30,324 bases of DNA, from contig JBBHKE010001115.1 in assembly GCA_037447655.1 (NCBI GenBank), forward strand, positions 64,001 through 94,324, written 5' to 3'. The stretch comes from Zygnema cylindricum (Eukaryota; Streptophyta; Zygnematophyceae; Zygnematales; Zygnemataceae). Shown piece after piece: positions 21,347-30,324 of the stretch. Numbering within the stretch: the first letter of the stretch is position 1; each line of letters opens with the position of its first letter. The position numbers were made by a program, and so were the translations under genes. The notes beneath the pieces are model-generated. The model saw only the letters and a program-made list of their open reading frames with translations. It searched no databases and had not been told where the DNA came from.

Positions 21347-24300
21347 TTATTTTTTTTTCGGAGCCCCTGGCTCCAGCAGGAAATCATCCAGACTTAATAT
21401 GCGGTCTTGATTTTTATATGCAAATTCTAGCTTCTTTACATAAGGCAAGATGTCCGACACAAGGACGCTTGGTCCTCTGTGCTAGCTGCTTTTGAATAAC
21501 GTGAAACACAATTGCTGTTCCGCGGTACTGATAGCCTGGTGAACTCGATCCAATTATTACTTTAGTTATACAAAATTCAGAACATAACATCATTGCACTT
21601 GCTTGTTCAGGCAAAAAATATTTTATTTGTAAGAAACTGATTTGAAAAACATAAAAGCTAAGCTGCTCATCATGTGCAGAAAACGCTGAGCTCGAAGATT
21701 CTGGCCACCAAACTCATCAGTTCCTTTGTTAAATCACCAAAAATCGAAGGTTCAGTCTATGCTTCTTTATGCTACTGTAGCTCTCTGCGAATGTGGAAGG
21801 AGTCACTGATGAGAGCGATTTTCGGAGAGAATAAGCAATTTGTTGTTTGATGCTTTTTTTTTTGTCACCAAAGCGTCCGTGTGTTCTTCGCAAGAAGCCA
21901 CGTTGAGCGATTCAGGACGTCAGTTCCATTTCTTGACAGCGGACTACATAATAAGCTACGCCGTTGAAACATATGGCGAACTGGCACTGCGTCACTGCGA
22001 AGACTGACTCGGACGCTTTGCATGTCAGCGTTTCAAACTCCAAAAAGCAGAAACGTAAACCTTAAACATGGAAACGTTTTTTCATTTTTTTATTTTTTTT
22101 GTTACGACTACTTATTCGTCGTGTGTTGCTGTGGTTTCAATGGTTAAAACATCAAATGTGTTACAAACCGGGTATATTATAGGCTTACCATTTCTGCTTG
22201 CACCAAATTACTAATTCATGCCGATTTTATTTGCTTGATTTTTTTGCATGAAATAAGACGCAACATAATTTTTAACACAATATTGACAAGATTCGAAGCT
22301 CACTGTATGCACGTCTCAGGTCATCCTTTCGCAATGCCACAGAACTTTGACATCGTTTTCATTCTTAAATTCGACTGCCGGTTGAAGGATATTCTTAAGT
22401 CTTCAGTGACAAAACACTTGAGCGAAAACAAATCTCCAGCTTGCTTGATATGTTGGCTCGCAATTTTTGACTCGAAGGTGAAGCCCTTGTCAGGTTGCAG
22501 TGACCTGCAGACTCTCCAAGCATTCATATCAAGTTGTTTGTGGCGGTTTTGGAACTTATCATTTTGAAACTTCAGCATTCCACTTTGATTTGGATTTTCA
22601 ACTAGATGTTGGAAGGGTTTTTCGATTCCTGAAAGCAGCATCCATCGAGCCCATTGTAAGCTTAATAATCATTTTTCTCAATTGCGTATTCTGGATAACG
22701 AAAGAAAAACTTATTTTCTTATTCGTTCTGGTTTTTTCTTGTCACCTTACTGAACAGATGATAGTGTAGCTGAACACATGTTAGAGTAAGTTCACCTAAG
22801 ATGCCATTCACACACTTATGCTTTGCTCATTTATATCAATAGGGCCAGAATTTTTTTCGTTGATCCCGTTTGGCTGAGCTAAACCGATGTCCAGTACGAA
22901 TGCAAGGCTCTTCAAACAGGAGATTTTCTATGCTGAAGACAGCAGAGCCTCGTCCTCATCCCCTCAGTGCGTTGCTTTGACTGTTTCCACCTTAAACCTT
23001 CATAATAGCAGCCTACAATTTCTAGCGTCTCTGAGGTGTGTCCAATTGTTGTAACTTGCTAAACAATCTCTTGCTAAGCAATCTTTTGTATGCCTATATT
23101 TTTTCTGCATAAGAGGATGCTGAGTTCCCTATAGAAAAACCATTCTACTTCCCAAAAATCCAAGCATATGAATTGTATGGAATCTCCTCCCAGTCTATTT
23201 AGTGTTTGCATCGTGTTTGTCAAATGTACGGAGGCAAGACAACTTGGCCATGACGTATTGCGTTTTGATATTGTGTTTTTTGTCTCAAACATAACGCCAT
23301 TCAAATAAGTCTCCAATTCATTTTCACTATTAAAAATTTTTGGAATGCTCGGTTTATATGCATAGAGTTGAGCATATGTTTGTTCTTGTAGGTTTGTTTT
23401 CCCCCGGTTCATAAAAGGTCGCAGAGATCGACTCAGAGTTTTGCTGTTGGCAAACTTGAACTTGTTGGCTTATCGCAGACAATTCAACCTCCGTTTCAGC
23501 AATTGAGTGACATACTCTTTCAATATCACAGCAGGTTTTTATTGACAGGTATGTGTAAAGCCTGTTGGTCTATGATCCATGAGCTCTTGAGGCAACTTTG
23601 TGAATTGTTAGCAAGTGCTCACCATAACAGTCCACCACGCTTCTATAACTGCTGCTGCTAAAAGCTGACCCGTCGCTACCGCAGACAATAGAAGTCACTA
23701 AATTCTATATATATGAATCTTTTCAAAGCATCTCTGCGTTCCATTGGAAAGATTTAGCCATCCATACAAGTCTGGTACCCTCGCCTGCGGGTGGACCACA
23801 GTGGTTATTGAGGTTTGGGAGGCTGATTTTGTGCTGAGAACAGAACTAAGTTCATGGATGCCTGCGAACTAATATTAGTGCGATAGTATCTGTAGCAGCT
23901 CAACTTGGTCAGCTTGAGTCAGGTTTATATGGAGAAGAAAATATGTAAATAGGCAGAACTTACATCCATACATGTGCATACTTTCTGTCGAAAATATCAA
24001 TGTTTTTCGAGAAAATGAAAATGCAATATTGTTATTTATTTTGCATTTGCTAGCTTTTGCATTCCCTTGTAAGAGCAGGGTTTAAGCTCCGTCAGTTGCA
24101 ATGTTCTTACCAGCTATTACTATCCCAGCAAGAACTTGCTTTGGTTTGAGCATTTTTGACAATTTCTGGTAGTAGGGAAAGGTACAAAGGAACTCGTAAA
24201 CTATCTCAGGTGATGATTATCAAACATCGCCCAATGGAGATTTTCCTCTTAATGCATGTCATCACAAAAATGCAAACTGCTAGAATTTTGTGGTTAAATG

Positions 24301-24811
24301 AACAGGTTTTCGTTTTCTTCCATGTCGAATGTGTCAAGCAATGTCTTTTTTTGATCAATCCTGTTTGTTCCGTCGTTGTTGTCACAGACGCACCTTTTTG
24401 TGATAACGGTGGAAGAGATTTTCAGCAAAAGTTGGTTTTGGAAGCGCATGGACACCGTAGTAAATGCTTGTGCTAGCACACATTTATAATATGAACGATT
24501 GTAACTGTGGAAGTGTATTGGTATCAACTTTAGAATATTGTCAAGATATATTAACATACCTTTTGATGATAAAAAAGGGAAGAATAAGCTGCTACTTTAA
24601 GAGCTGCACGAAATTAAAATTCACATGTGGTTGCCTCACACGGGCACAACTCAGATCATAGAGCAGTTGTCGACGGTTGAGGAGTCATTAAATACTCACC
24701 TTCTAAACCATATAAACCATTACCCAACCAAAGAAGAGGCGAAGACGACGTTTCCAAATTATCCGGCAAGATCGTTGCGAACTGGCGCCAAACCATATCC
24801 ATAATCTCCAT
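21347..24811 (-). CDS. Tentative uncharacterised gene, about five exons
   Basis: I do not recognise this protein. On the minus strand three exons join cleanly with good GT-AG sites: 24811-24700 (starting MEIMDMVWRQF), 24603-24560 (ALKVAAYSSLFYHQK) and 24165-24111 (KLSKMLKPKQVLAGIVIA). The donors read GTGAGT, GTATGT and GTAAGA. The frame stays open across both joins. A fourth candidate, 22628-22505, begins GIEKPFQHLVENP and keeps phase, but its donor (GTCACT) is weak. A terminal exon, 21476-21347, reads SDILPYVKKLEFAY and ends in PGAPKKK before TAA; its phase also fits exon 4. The sum is about 154 residues. The third exon ends in a short hydrophobic run (VLAGIVIA). The first exon has an acceptor (TTTCAAG) just before it, so a 5' UTR exon further right is likely. 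The first three exons are fairly convincing; the last two are guesses. Confidence 0.35.
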
Positions 24812-24831
24812 GCCCAAATAAAATCTTAGCT

Positions 24832-25604
24832 CTTGAAAGGCAAAAAGAAAAGAGAGTACAAATGATGGTATTAAGCTTTTCCACCTCACACAACCCTCGC
24901 ATCCAGAACCCACATAGAAAAAAAAAAGTTAGCATCAAGAAAATGAAATTGCAGAACAACTAGAAACTGTGAGTGGACTCTGAATCGTAACAAGGTGTCA
25001 ATCGATTGTAATAAGATCTAGGTATAGACCCAAACTGACTCCCGTCTTTTGCCTTCTTATCAATGGCACAACTTGAGTCTGAGTCGCCACACAACTACAG
25101 GCCACAACATTGTCCTAGAATTCGATATTCATTCTGAAGTTAAGTTCCATCCTAGTCCGTGAGAAACATGTCAATTCTAAACCAGTCATTGCATAAAGTC
25201 CCAAACTATCAGCTTGTAAATTTGCGGCAAAAGACCCGCATATGTTAAATTTGCTCCCTATTTAACGATGCATTATTAAAAGCACTTCAGCTGATTCCCA
25301 GCTAAACATATACCCCAAAAACCTATTCTATGAGTAAGCGTATTGCAAAACCTCGTTCCTTAACAGTACATCTGCCATAATATCAAGCAACGAAATCAAA
25401 ATGCAATAACCTAGAATTGAATTTAATTCTTTTGCTTTGAATAATATGATCATCTTGCTATGCAAAAAAGAAACTCAACATTCTTTCAACTTTTCATTCA
25501 GCTTCAGTTAAACAGATACGGAACAGATTCTTATACGTGGCATGCCACTCTATATAAAGTCAACAGTATAATACAGTATGTTATAAAGTACTATTGTGTG
25601 CATA
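24832..25604. other. Non-coding stretch right of the tentative gene
   Basis: I see no coding exon, repeat array or RNA gene here. It may hold the promoter and 5' UTR of the tentative minus-strand gene. Confidence 0.35.
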
Positions 25605-25742
25605 CTATATTTTTTTTAAGTTATCACCGATATGGAATTTGTTGGTCTCGGACCGATATATCGGGACCTCCGACCGTTCGATAGCCGATAACTATCGGTA
25701 TCGGTGTTATCGAGATAAATTTTTTGCCGATACACAACACTA
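25605..25742 (-). repeat. TATCGG-rich dispersed element, copy B
   Basis: Read on the minus strand it begins AGTGTTGTGTATCGG and ends TAACTTAAAAAAAATATAG, the same start and a very similar A-rich end as copy A at 10998-11182. The interior is rich in CCGATA and TATCGG words but shorter than in copy A. It lies directly against the microsatellite that starts at 25742. Confidence 0.55.
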
Positions 25743-26195
25743 ATATATATACATATATACACATATAAATATATACATACATATATATATGTAATATATA
25801 TGCATATATATATACACATATGTATACATATGCATATATATATATACATTTATAAACATATACATACACATATATACACACACACACATATATATATATA
25901 TATACACGTGCACATATATATACATATATATATATATATGTGTGTATATACATATCTATGTGTATATATATGTGCATGTATATATATGTATATATATATA
26001 TGCGTGTGTATATACATATATATATATGTGTATATAAATATATATGTATGTATACACATATATACACATAGATATGTATATACACACATATATATATATA
26101 TATGTATATATATGTGCATGTGTATATATGTATATATGTGTGTATATATATGTATATATATACATATATATATACACACATATATATACATATAT
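25742..26195. repeat. TA/CA-type microsatellite, about 455 bp
   Basis: Almost only TATA, CATATA, GTATATA and CACACA words, with interspersed TGTG and CACA blocks on both strands. The frames on both strands are all Tyr/Ile/Cys/His strings and are not genes. It lies between the tentative minus-strand gene and the 3' end of VTE4. Confidence 0.97.
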
Positions 26196-26890
26196 GAACG
26201 GTTACAGAATCTGACTTTTACTTTCAAACAGCACACATTTAAAAACATAATTTATCGGGCCCTTTGTTCATATACCAGTGGACTGCATATAACCTTCCAA
26301 CTGAGGGTTAAGGAAAAATCATAATCCGCACTAGACCAACTCCTTTACCCGAATTGCAAAGGAAAAATTTACATTTGATATAGTAATATCATTAAAATCA
26401 TCCAGATACTGTTAATTACAAGTCATTCTGGAGCTGCATTTTAGGATTACCTTCTTACAGCACCTTACAAAAAGACGAGTCATTGACAATCTAATTGGAG
26501 GAGCCTCGAAAGACCTATCCTTCCCTTGTCATGAGAATCTTCCATGAATTTTATCAATAACACGTAAAGGAACAATCGATTCACCAGACAGGCTAAGACA
26601 TAATCGTGGACAAAAGAGACAAGTCCAAATAAATAGAGCCTAAAGAAAGCAATAATTACTGTTTCTTATCCTGACCTCTAAAACAATAATTAAAACATTA
26701 CAAGGCAATTCTTAGTTTTTCTCCGCATTTCTTCTCCCATTATCAACACACTACAGTGACTTCAACATCAACAGTAACTTCGAGTACAAAGCAAATTTTA
26801 AATAGTACGCTTAAATTGAGCGTCACAATCCCTTCGATAATGTTGTAAAAGATACTGTTATAATGCATTATTAATGCCATCTCAGCCTTC
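26196..26890. other. 3' flank of VTE4, nothing else seen
   Basis: Presumed 3' UTR and intergenic DNA. No exact AATAAA on the minus strand was found near the stop; AATAAT at about 26867-26872 is a possible variant signal. Confidence 0.4.
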
Positions 26891-29800
26891 TTACATGGGC
26901 TTCCTGGCTGTGATGAGGCCAAATTTGATCAAACCCTTCTGGTAACCTTGCACCATCAGGGCCATAGCCAAAGCTCCTCGCATTGTGGTCCACCCTGTAG
27001 GTTCAAAAATAAAAATGAAAAGAATCCAGATATGTTCAAAAGTGAAAATGGAAAGAGCTCAGGAACAGAGAGATTACCAAATGATAACGACAAGCTAAGA
27101 AAGATAATATCAACAGTAAGACTACTTGCTTTTCAAGTCTGTTCTTGAAGTGAACCATTCCATGCATTTCCACGGTCTGAAAATTCAGCAAACAAGAAAA
27201 AGAGAAGGCTCCTAACTACCTGAAATGAATGTGAGGGAAAACATAACATTATTGTAGTACAATGCTTCCAAATTCAAAGCAACAAGAACTTAAGAACTTA
27301 GGAACTTCATTGTCATTGTGATGCCAAACTATAAACAATTTAAGAATTTCTCTGGAAACTTGACATATCAAAAGTCAAGTAAAAGACTGAAAAAAAATCC
27401 ATTTAAGTCGATAAATAAGCCCCAAAAAGTATGGAGAGCACACCTGACTGCAGCAGGCCCAAAAAACCTTTCACACTCAAGGCTGATGATATTACTGCCG
27501 GCCAAAACGGTGTTATATATTCCGTCCAATCTGCCGTTCTCACATCCTGCAAATCCCCAGAGTGTCAGCCATTCAATTACACTTTTCAAAAAATGACACT
27601 AAAGCTCGTCTGCTTTCATAACTCATCTGCCTCTCTTAAGTATTGGAGTTTCAGGTCTATGAATCCACCTGTAGACCGGCTTCCTTGGCCAGTTTTACAT
27701 AGTCAGCCACGGAGCACCATGCTGGAAGGTAGTATGCACTGCAAATTTTGTCCAAAAGCGCCTATATCATCCAAACAACACCCCAAGATTCCACCTTTTG
27801 AAAGCAATTAACATTACTAAACGAAACAGTTGCAGATAGCGCACACGTCCAAATCTCTTATTCCCTGCCACTACATTACTTATTTTCAAGGAGGCTCCAT
27901 CATGTCAAACGCCAAATCCTTTATTAAGAAGACTGCAACATAATCAGCCAGTTTCTTCATGAATAACTCATATGCATTCGTAAAAACGAGCATGTGACTT
28001 TTTTGAGATCGGCTCATTGAGTGCCACAAGTACCTACCAATTCACTAGGAGTGAGGCCAGTTTCTCCTTCTTGCAAATCCCGATGACACCACGTAACGAT
28101 AATAATCCGTCCTCCAGGTGATGCTACCCTTGCCAGCTCACCCACAAACTGAATTCCTCCACCCTTCCAACCTGTGTTACAAAAAAGCATTTCAAATTTG
28201 CTTACTGCATTAACAACTTCAATTCCCATTTACTCCGATTTACATAAAAGGCTGGTAAAGGCTCACAACGAATCAAACCAAATGACATGATTGTAAGCGG
28301 GATTGGAGAGGGAAGATGAAAGTCAGGAAACGTCGTTGGAAAAATAAGACTCAGAAAGCTGAAGTAACCACCTTTGCTTTGTTGGGCATGTGCTCTCCAC
28401 TTTCCATGGACCAAATTAAGTCGAAACTTCTATCTGGAAAGGGCTGTTGAAGAGCATCAGCAACCTGCAGAGTGACCTGCATTCCCAGTTCTTCCAAGAC
28501 ATATTCAGAGATTTATACCATCATAATGAATGCTGAAATGATGAGGACAGACATCATACCATCCTGTAAACTTGTTATTCTTACATACAAGAAAGCTGGC
28601 CATAAACTTGGTAAGCAGATCTCAATGTGCCAATGTGCAAGTGCTCCTTTCGAAGTGTACACAGTAAACCATGCAATGGATGACTACAAAACAATCAATA
28701 TGTTGGCATTGAGCAGAATGAAAGAAGCGCAGTCATACAATTTCGAGAACTATTTATACACACAATTTTAAGTTGAATTGTTATGAAACCAGTATTACAT
28801 CGAAGTTCAAAATACAGTTCCATATAGTCCGGCCAATGTATTGTTTAGTCAACACAGAAAACTCTGTTGAAATGAGGTGTTCCATTCAAACAGTCAGTAA
28901 TATTTTACAGCCTCGTCATTATCACATTAAATTGAAAAAAACATTATCGCCTTTTGACAAATACCAGAGATTATTATGGACTTCCGAATGGCTACAAATA
29001 GAGATCATGACAGCAGGATATCGTAATGTTACAATAAATCAAGTCCCTAAATATTTGTGGAATAAATATTGATTGACATCAACCTGGTTCTTCTTCAAAT
29101 AACAGCTTACAAACGATAAAACTAGACAGCCCTGTGACTTAGACTCCTCGTGAAAAAAAAAGACAAACTGTAATCTACAAATGATACCACATAGGTACAC
29201 CAACGCCACCTTCGCCTTAGTCTTCTTAGAAGGATTAATCCTTCATGGACTACCTAAAAACCGCTTAAACTCCAGAAAGTACCTAGAGAGGACTTGGAAT
29301 ACTCTCGCTCCCAAGCTCTTGTACAGTTCAATATCACCATGACAATGGCCCACCAAGCTCCATGACCTCTCTAAGACTATAATTATCGTTCCCCGCATTT
29401 CAAGTCCTATAAATTCTGGCAAGTAAGAGTAGCTGCAACTTAATAGCCAAACTTTCTCACCAAGTCTACAACAATAACATAATGTCAAAATACCACAATG
29501 CCACAATGCCACAAGGCTACAATGCCACAATGCCGCAAGGCTACAATGCCACAACGTCATAATGACACAATGTCACAAGGTCAAAACGTCAAATCAGTGT
29601 GTTCTCTGCAGACCGGTCCTTTCACAGCATTAGTATGCCCACCTGACCATTCAGGCCCTGAGCAGTGCAGATGTCGTTTCCTCTCTGCGCCTGTACCGGA
29701 CTCAGAGTGATGGCGGTCACATCTGCATTGTACTTCCGAGCAAGATGTCGGGCACTCCCGCCAATGCCACATCCGACATCCACAATGGTACGAGGGCGAC

Positions 29801-30324
29801 TCGCCTCGTCTTCTGTTTCCAGCAACACAACAGCAAGAAAACCAACAAGTACTTCCGCGCTTCAACAGATAGATTTTATCAGCGCAGGTGCCATTGCAAG
29901 CATTGATTTGGCAATTAGACGATACTACTGTTTCTCAGACATAAGAACTTCTCGAACCATTTTGCGCCCCGCTATATGTCGCTATTCCTATCCCTCTCCC
30001 TTGCCCTCCCTCAAAAAGTCAAGTTGCCAGGAAGCAAGAGGAGTTGCATCAATTTGAGCAGGGATCAATTCACGGCTGTCGGCGTTTACATTAACACGAG
30101 GAATGACAGCTCAAAGAGATGTTTCCCTCACCTCTCCCTCACCTCTCACTGTTCATCAAAATCTCACCAGGAATGCCTGCCCAAGAGAGTGTGTTTTCGA
30201 TCATGTCGATCTGAGCCTGGCGGTGATCCACCTTCTCCCCCGAGGGATAATAGCCATGGTGCATGTGCTCACCCCACATGTCTTCCCAGAGGCCGGAAGA
30301 GGCATCATAGAAAGTGGCGATGCC
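26891..30324 (-). CDS. VTE4: Gamma-tocopherol methyltransferase (VTE4), N-terminus off the window
   Basis: Seven exons, read right to left, join in frame: 30324-30168, 29812-29643, 28476-28372, 28148-28038, 27761-27669, 27546-27444 and 26994-26891 (TAA at 26893-26891). They give 280 residues. In plants this enzyme moves a methyl group from S-adenosylmethionine to the ring of gamma- or delta-tocopherol, making alpha- or beta-tocopherol in the chloroplast. The visible part starts at GIATFYDASSGLWEDMWGEH and MHHGYY, the family's signature near the mature start. Then follow the SAM-binding motif IVDVGCGIGGSARHLA, the block ITLSPVQAQR, SMESGEHMPNK, the PGGRIIIVTWCHRDL strand, YYLPAWCSVADYVKL and the C-terminal ITPFWPAVI and WTTMRGALAMALM. 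Every block expected after the N-terminus is present with no break, so the gene looks intact. The transit peptide and start lie to the right of 30324. VTE3-type and N-methyltransferase relatives are less likely given the MHHG and WCHRDL blocks. Confidence 0.95.
29461..29590. repeat. CCACAATG-type minisatellite in VTE4 intron 2
   Basis: CCACAATG and the variants CTACAATG, CCACAAGG and TCACAAGG recur every 8 bases, with a higher-order block containing AAGGCTACAATGCCACAATG. It lies in the largest visible VTE4 intron (28477-29642), close to the exon 2 donor. Confidence 0.8.

Noticed and set aside
22235-22567. 110-residue plus-strand frame (MIFLHEIRRNIIFN)
   Set aside because: Opposite strand of the candidate fourth exon of the tentative gene; composition not convincing and no family recognised.
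23074-23412. 112-residue minus-strand frame (MNRGKTNLQEQTYAQLY)
   Set aside because: No recognisable domain, no supporting splice sites, and it lies within what would be an intron of the tentative gene.
25616-26324. Tyr/Ile/Cys/His-rich proteins of up to 185 residues
   Set aside because: Direct translation of the TA/CA microsatellite in every frame; no real protein composition or splice context.

Overview
This is nuclear DNA from a photosynthetic eukaryote of the green lineage. Every recognisable gene is split by many GT-AG introns. Two encode plant or plastid protein types: a gamma-tocopherol methyltransferase (VTE4) and an ABC1/UbiB-type atypical kinase. The third is a plant-style F-box/leucine-rich-repeat protein. 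There is no operon structure, CRISPR array, phage or bacterial gene. The repeat-rich intergenic DNA and moderate intron sizes (roughly 80-1200 bp) would suit a streptophyte alga, bryophyte or other non-flowering plant, but the sequence alone does not fix the species.

Layout. Positions 1-5171 hold no credible gene and are built from repeats: a degenerate ~39-bp minisatellite, a 49-bp minisatellite with about 11 copies, a 62-bp direct repeat, a satellite array of six 182-bp units, and two direct copies of a ~0.5-kb block that differ only by indels. Positions 5172-6709 are the 5' flank of the F-box gene. Positions 6710-10248 (+) encode the F-box/LRR protein in ten exons, with an alternative last exon at 10477-10509. 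Positions 10249-13158 separate two convergent genes and contain one copy of a TATCGG-rich dispersed element, G-rich and C-rich low-complexity DNA, and a long imperfect inverted repeat. Positions 13159-20110 (-) encode the ABC1 kinase in fourteen reconstructed exons. Positions 20111-26890 are mostly non-coding. They contain a tentative uncharacterised minus-strand gene (about 24811 to 21347), a second copy of the dispersed element, and a ~455-bp TA/CA-type microsatellite. Positions 26891-30324 (-) encode VTE4, whose last seven exons are visible; its N-terminus lies beyond the right edge.

Function. VTE4 performs the last methylation of vitamin E synthesis in the chloroplast. The ABC1 kinase is probably plastidial, and some plant ABC1K proteins are known to act on prenyl-lipid and tocopherol metabolism in plastoglobules. 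The two genes lie on the same strand, but eukaryotic neighbours are not normally co-regulated, so a functional link here is only a hint. The F-box protein would be the substrate receptor of an SCF ubiquitin ligase and has no evident link to the others. I did not find a convincing new biological system. The most interesting items are the unidentified minus-strand gene, the GC-AG intron and insertions in the ABC1 kinase gene, and the repeat landscape on the left.
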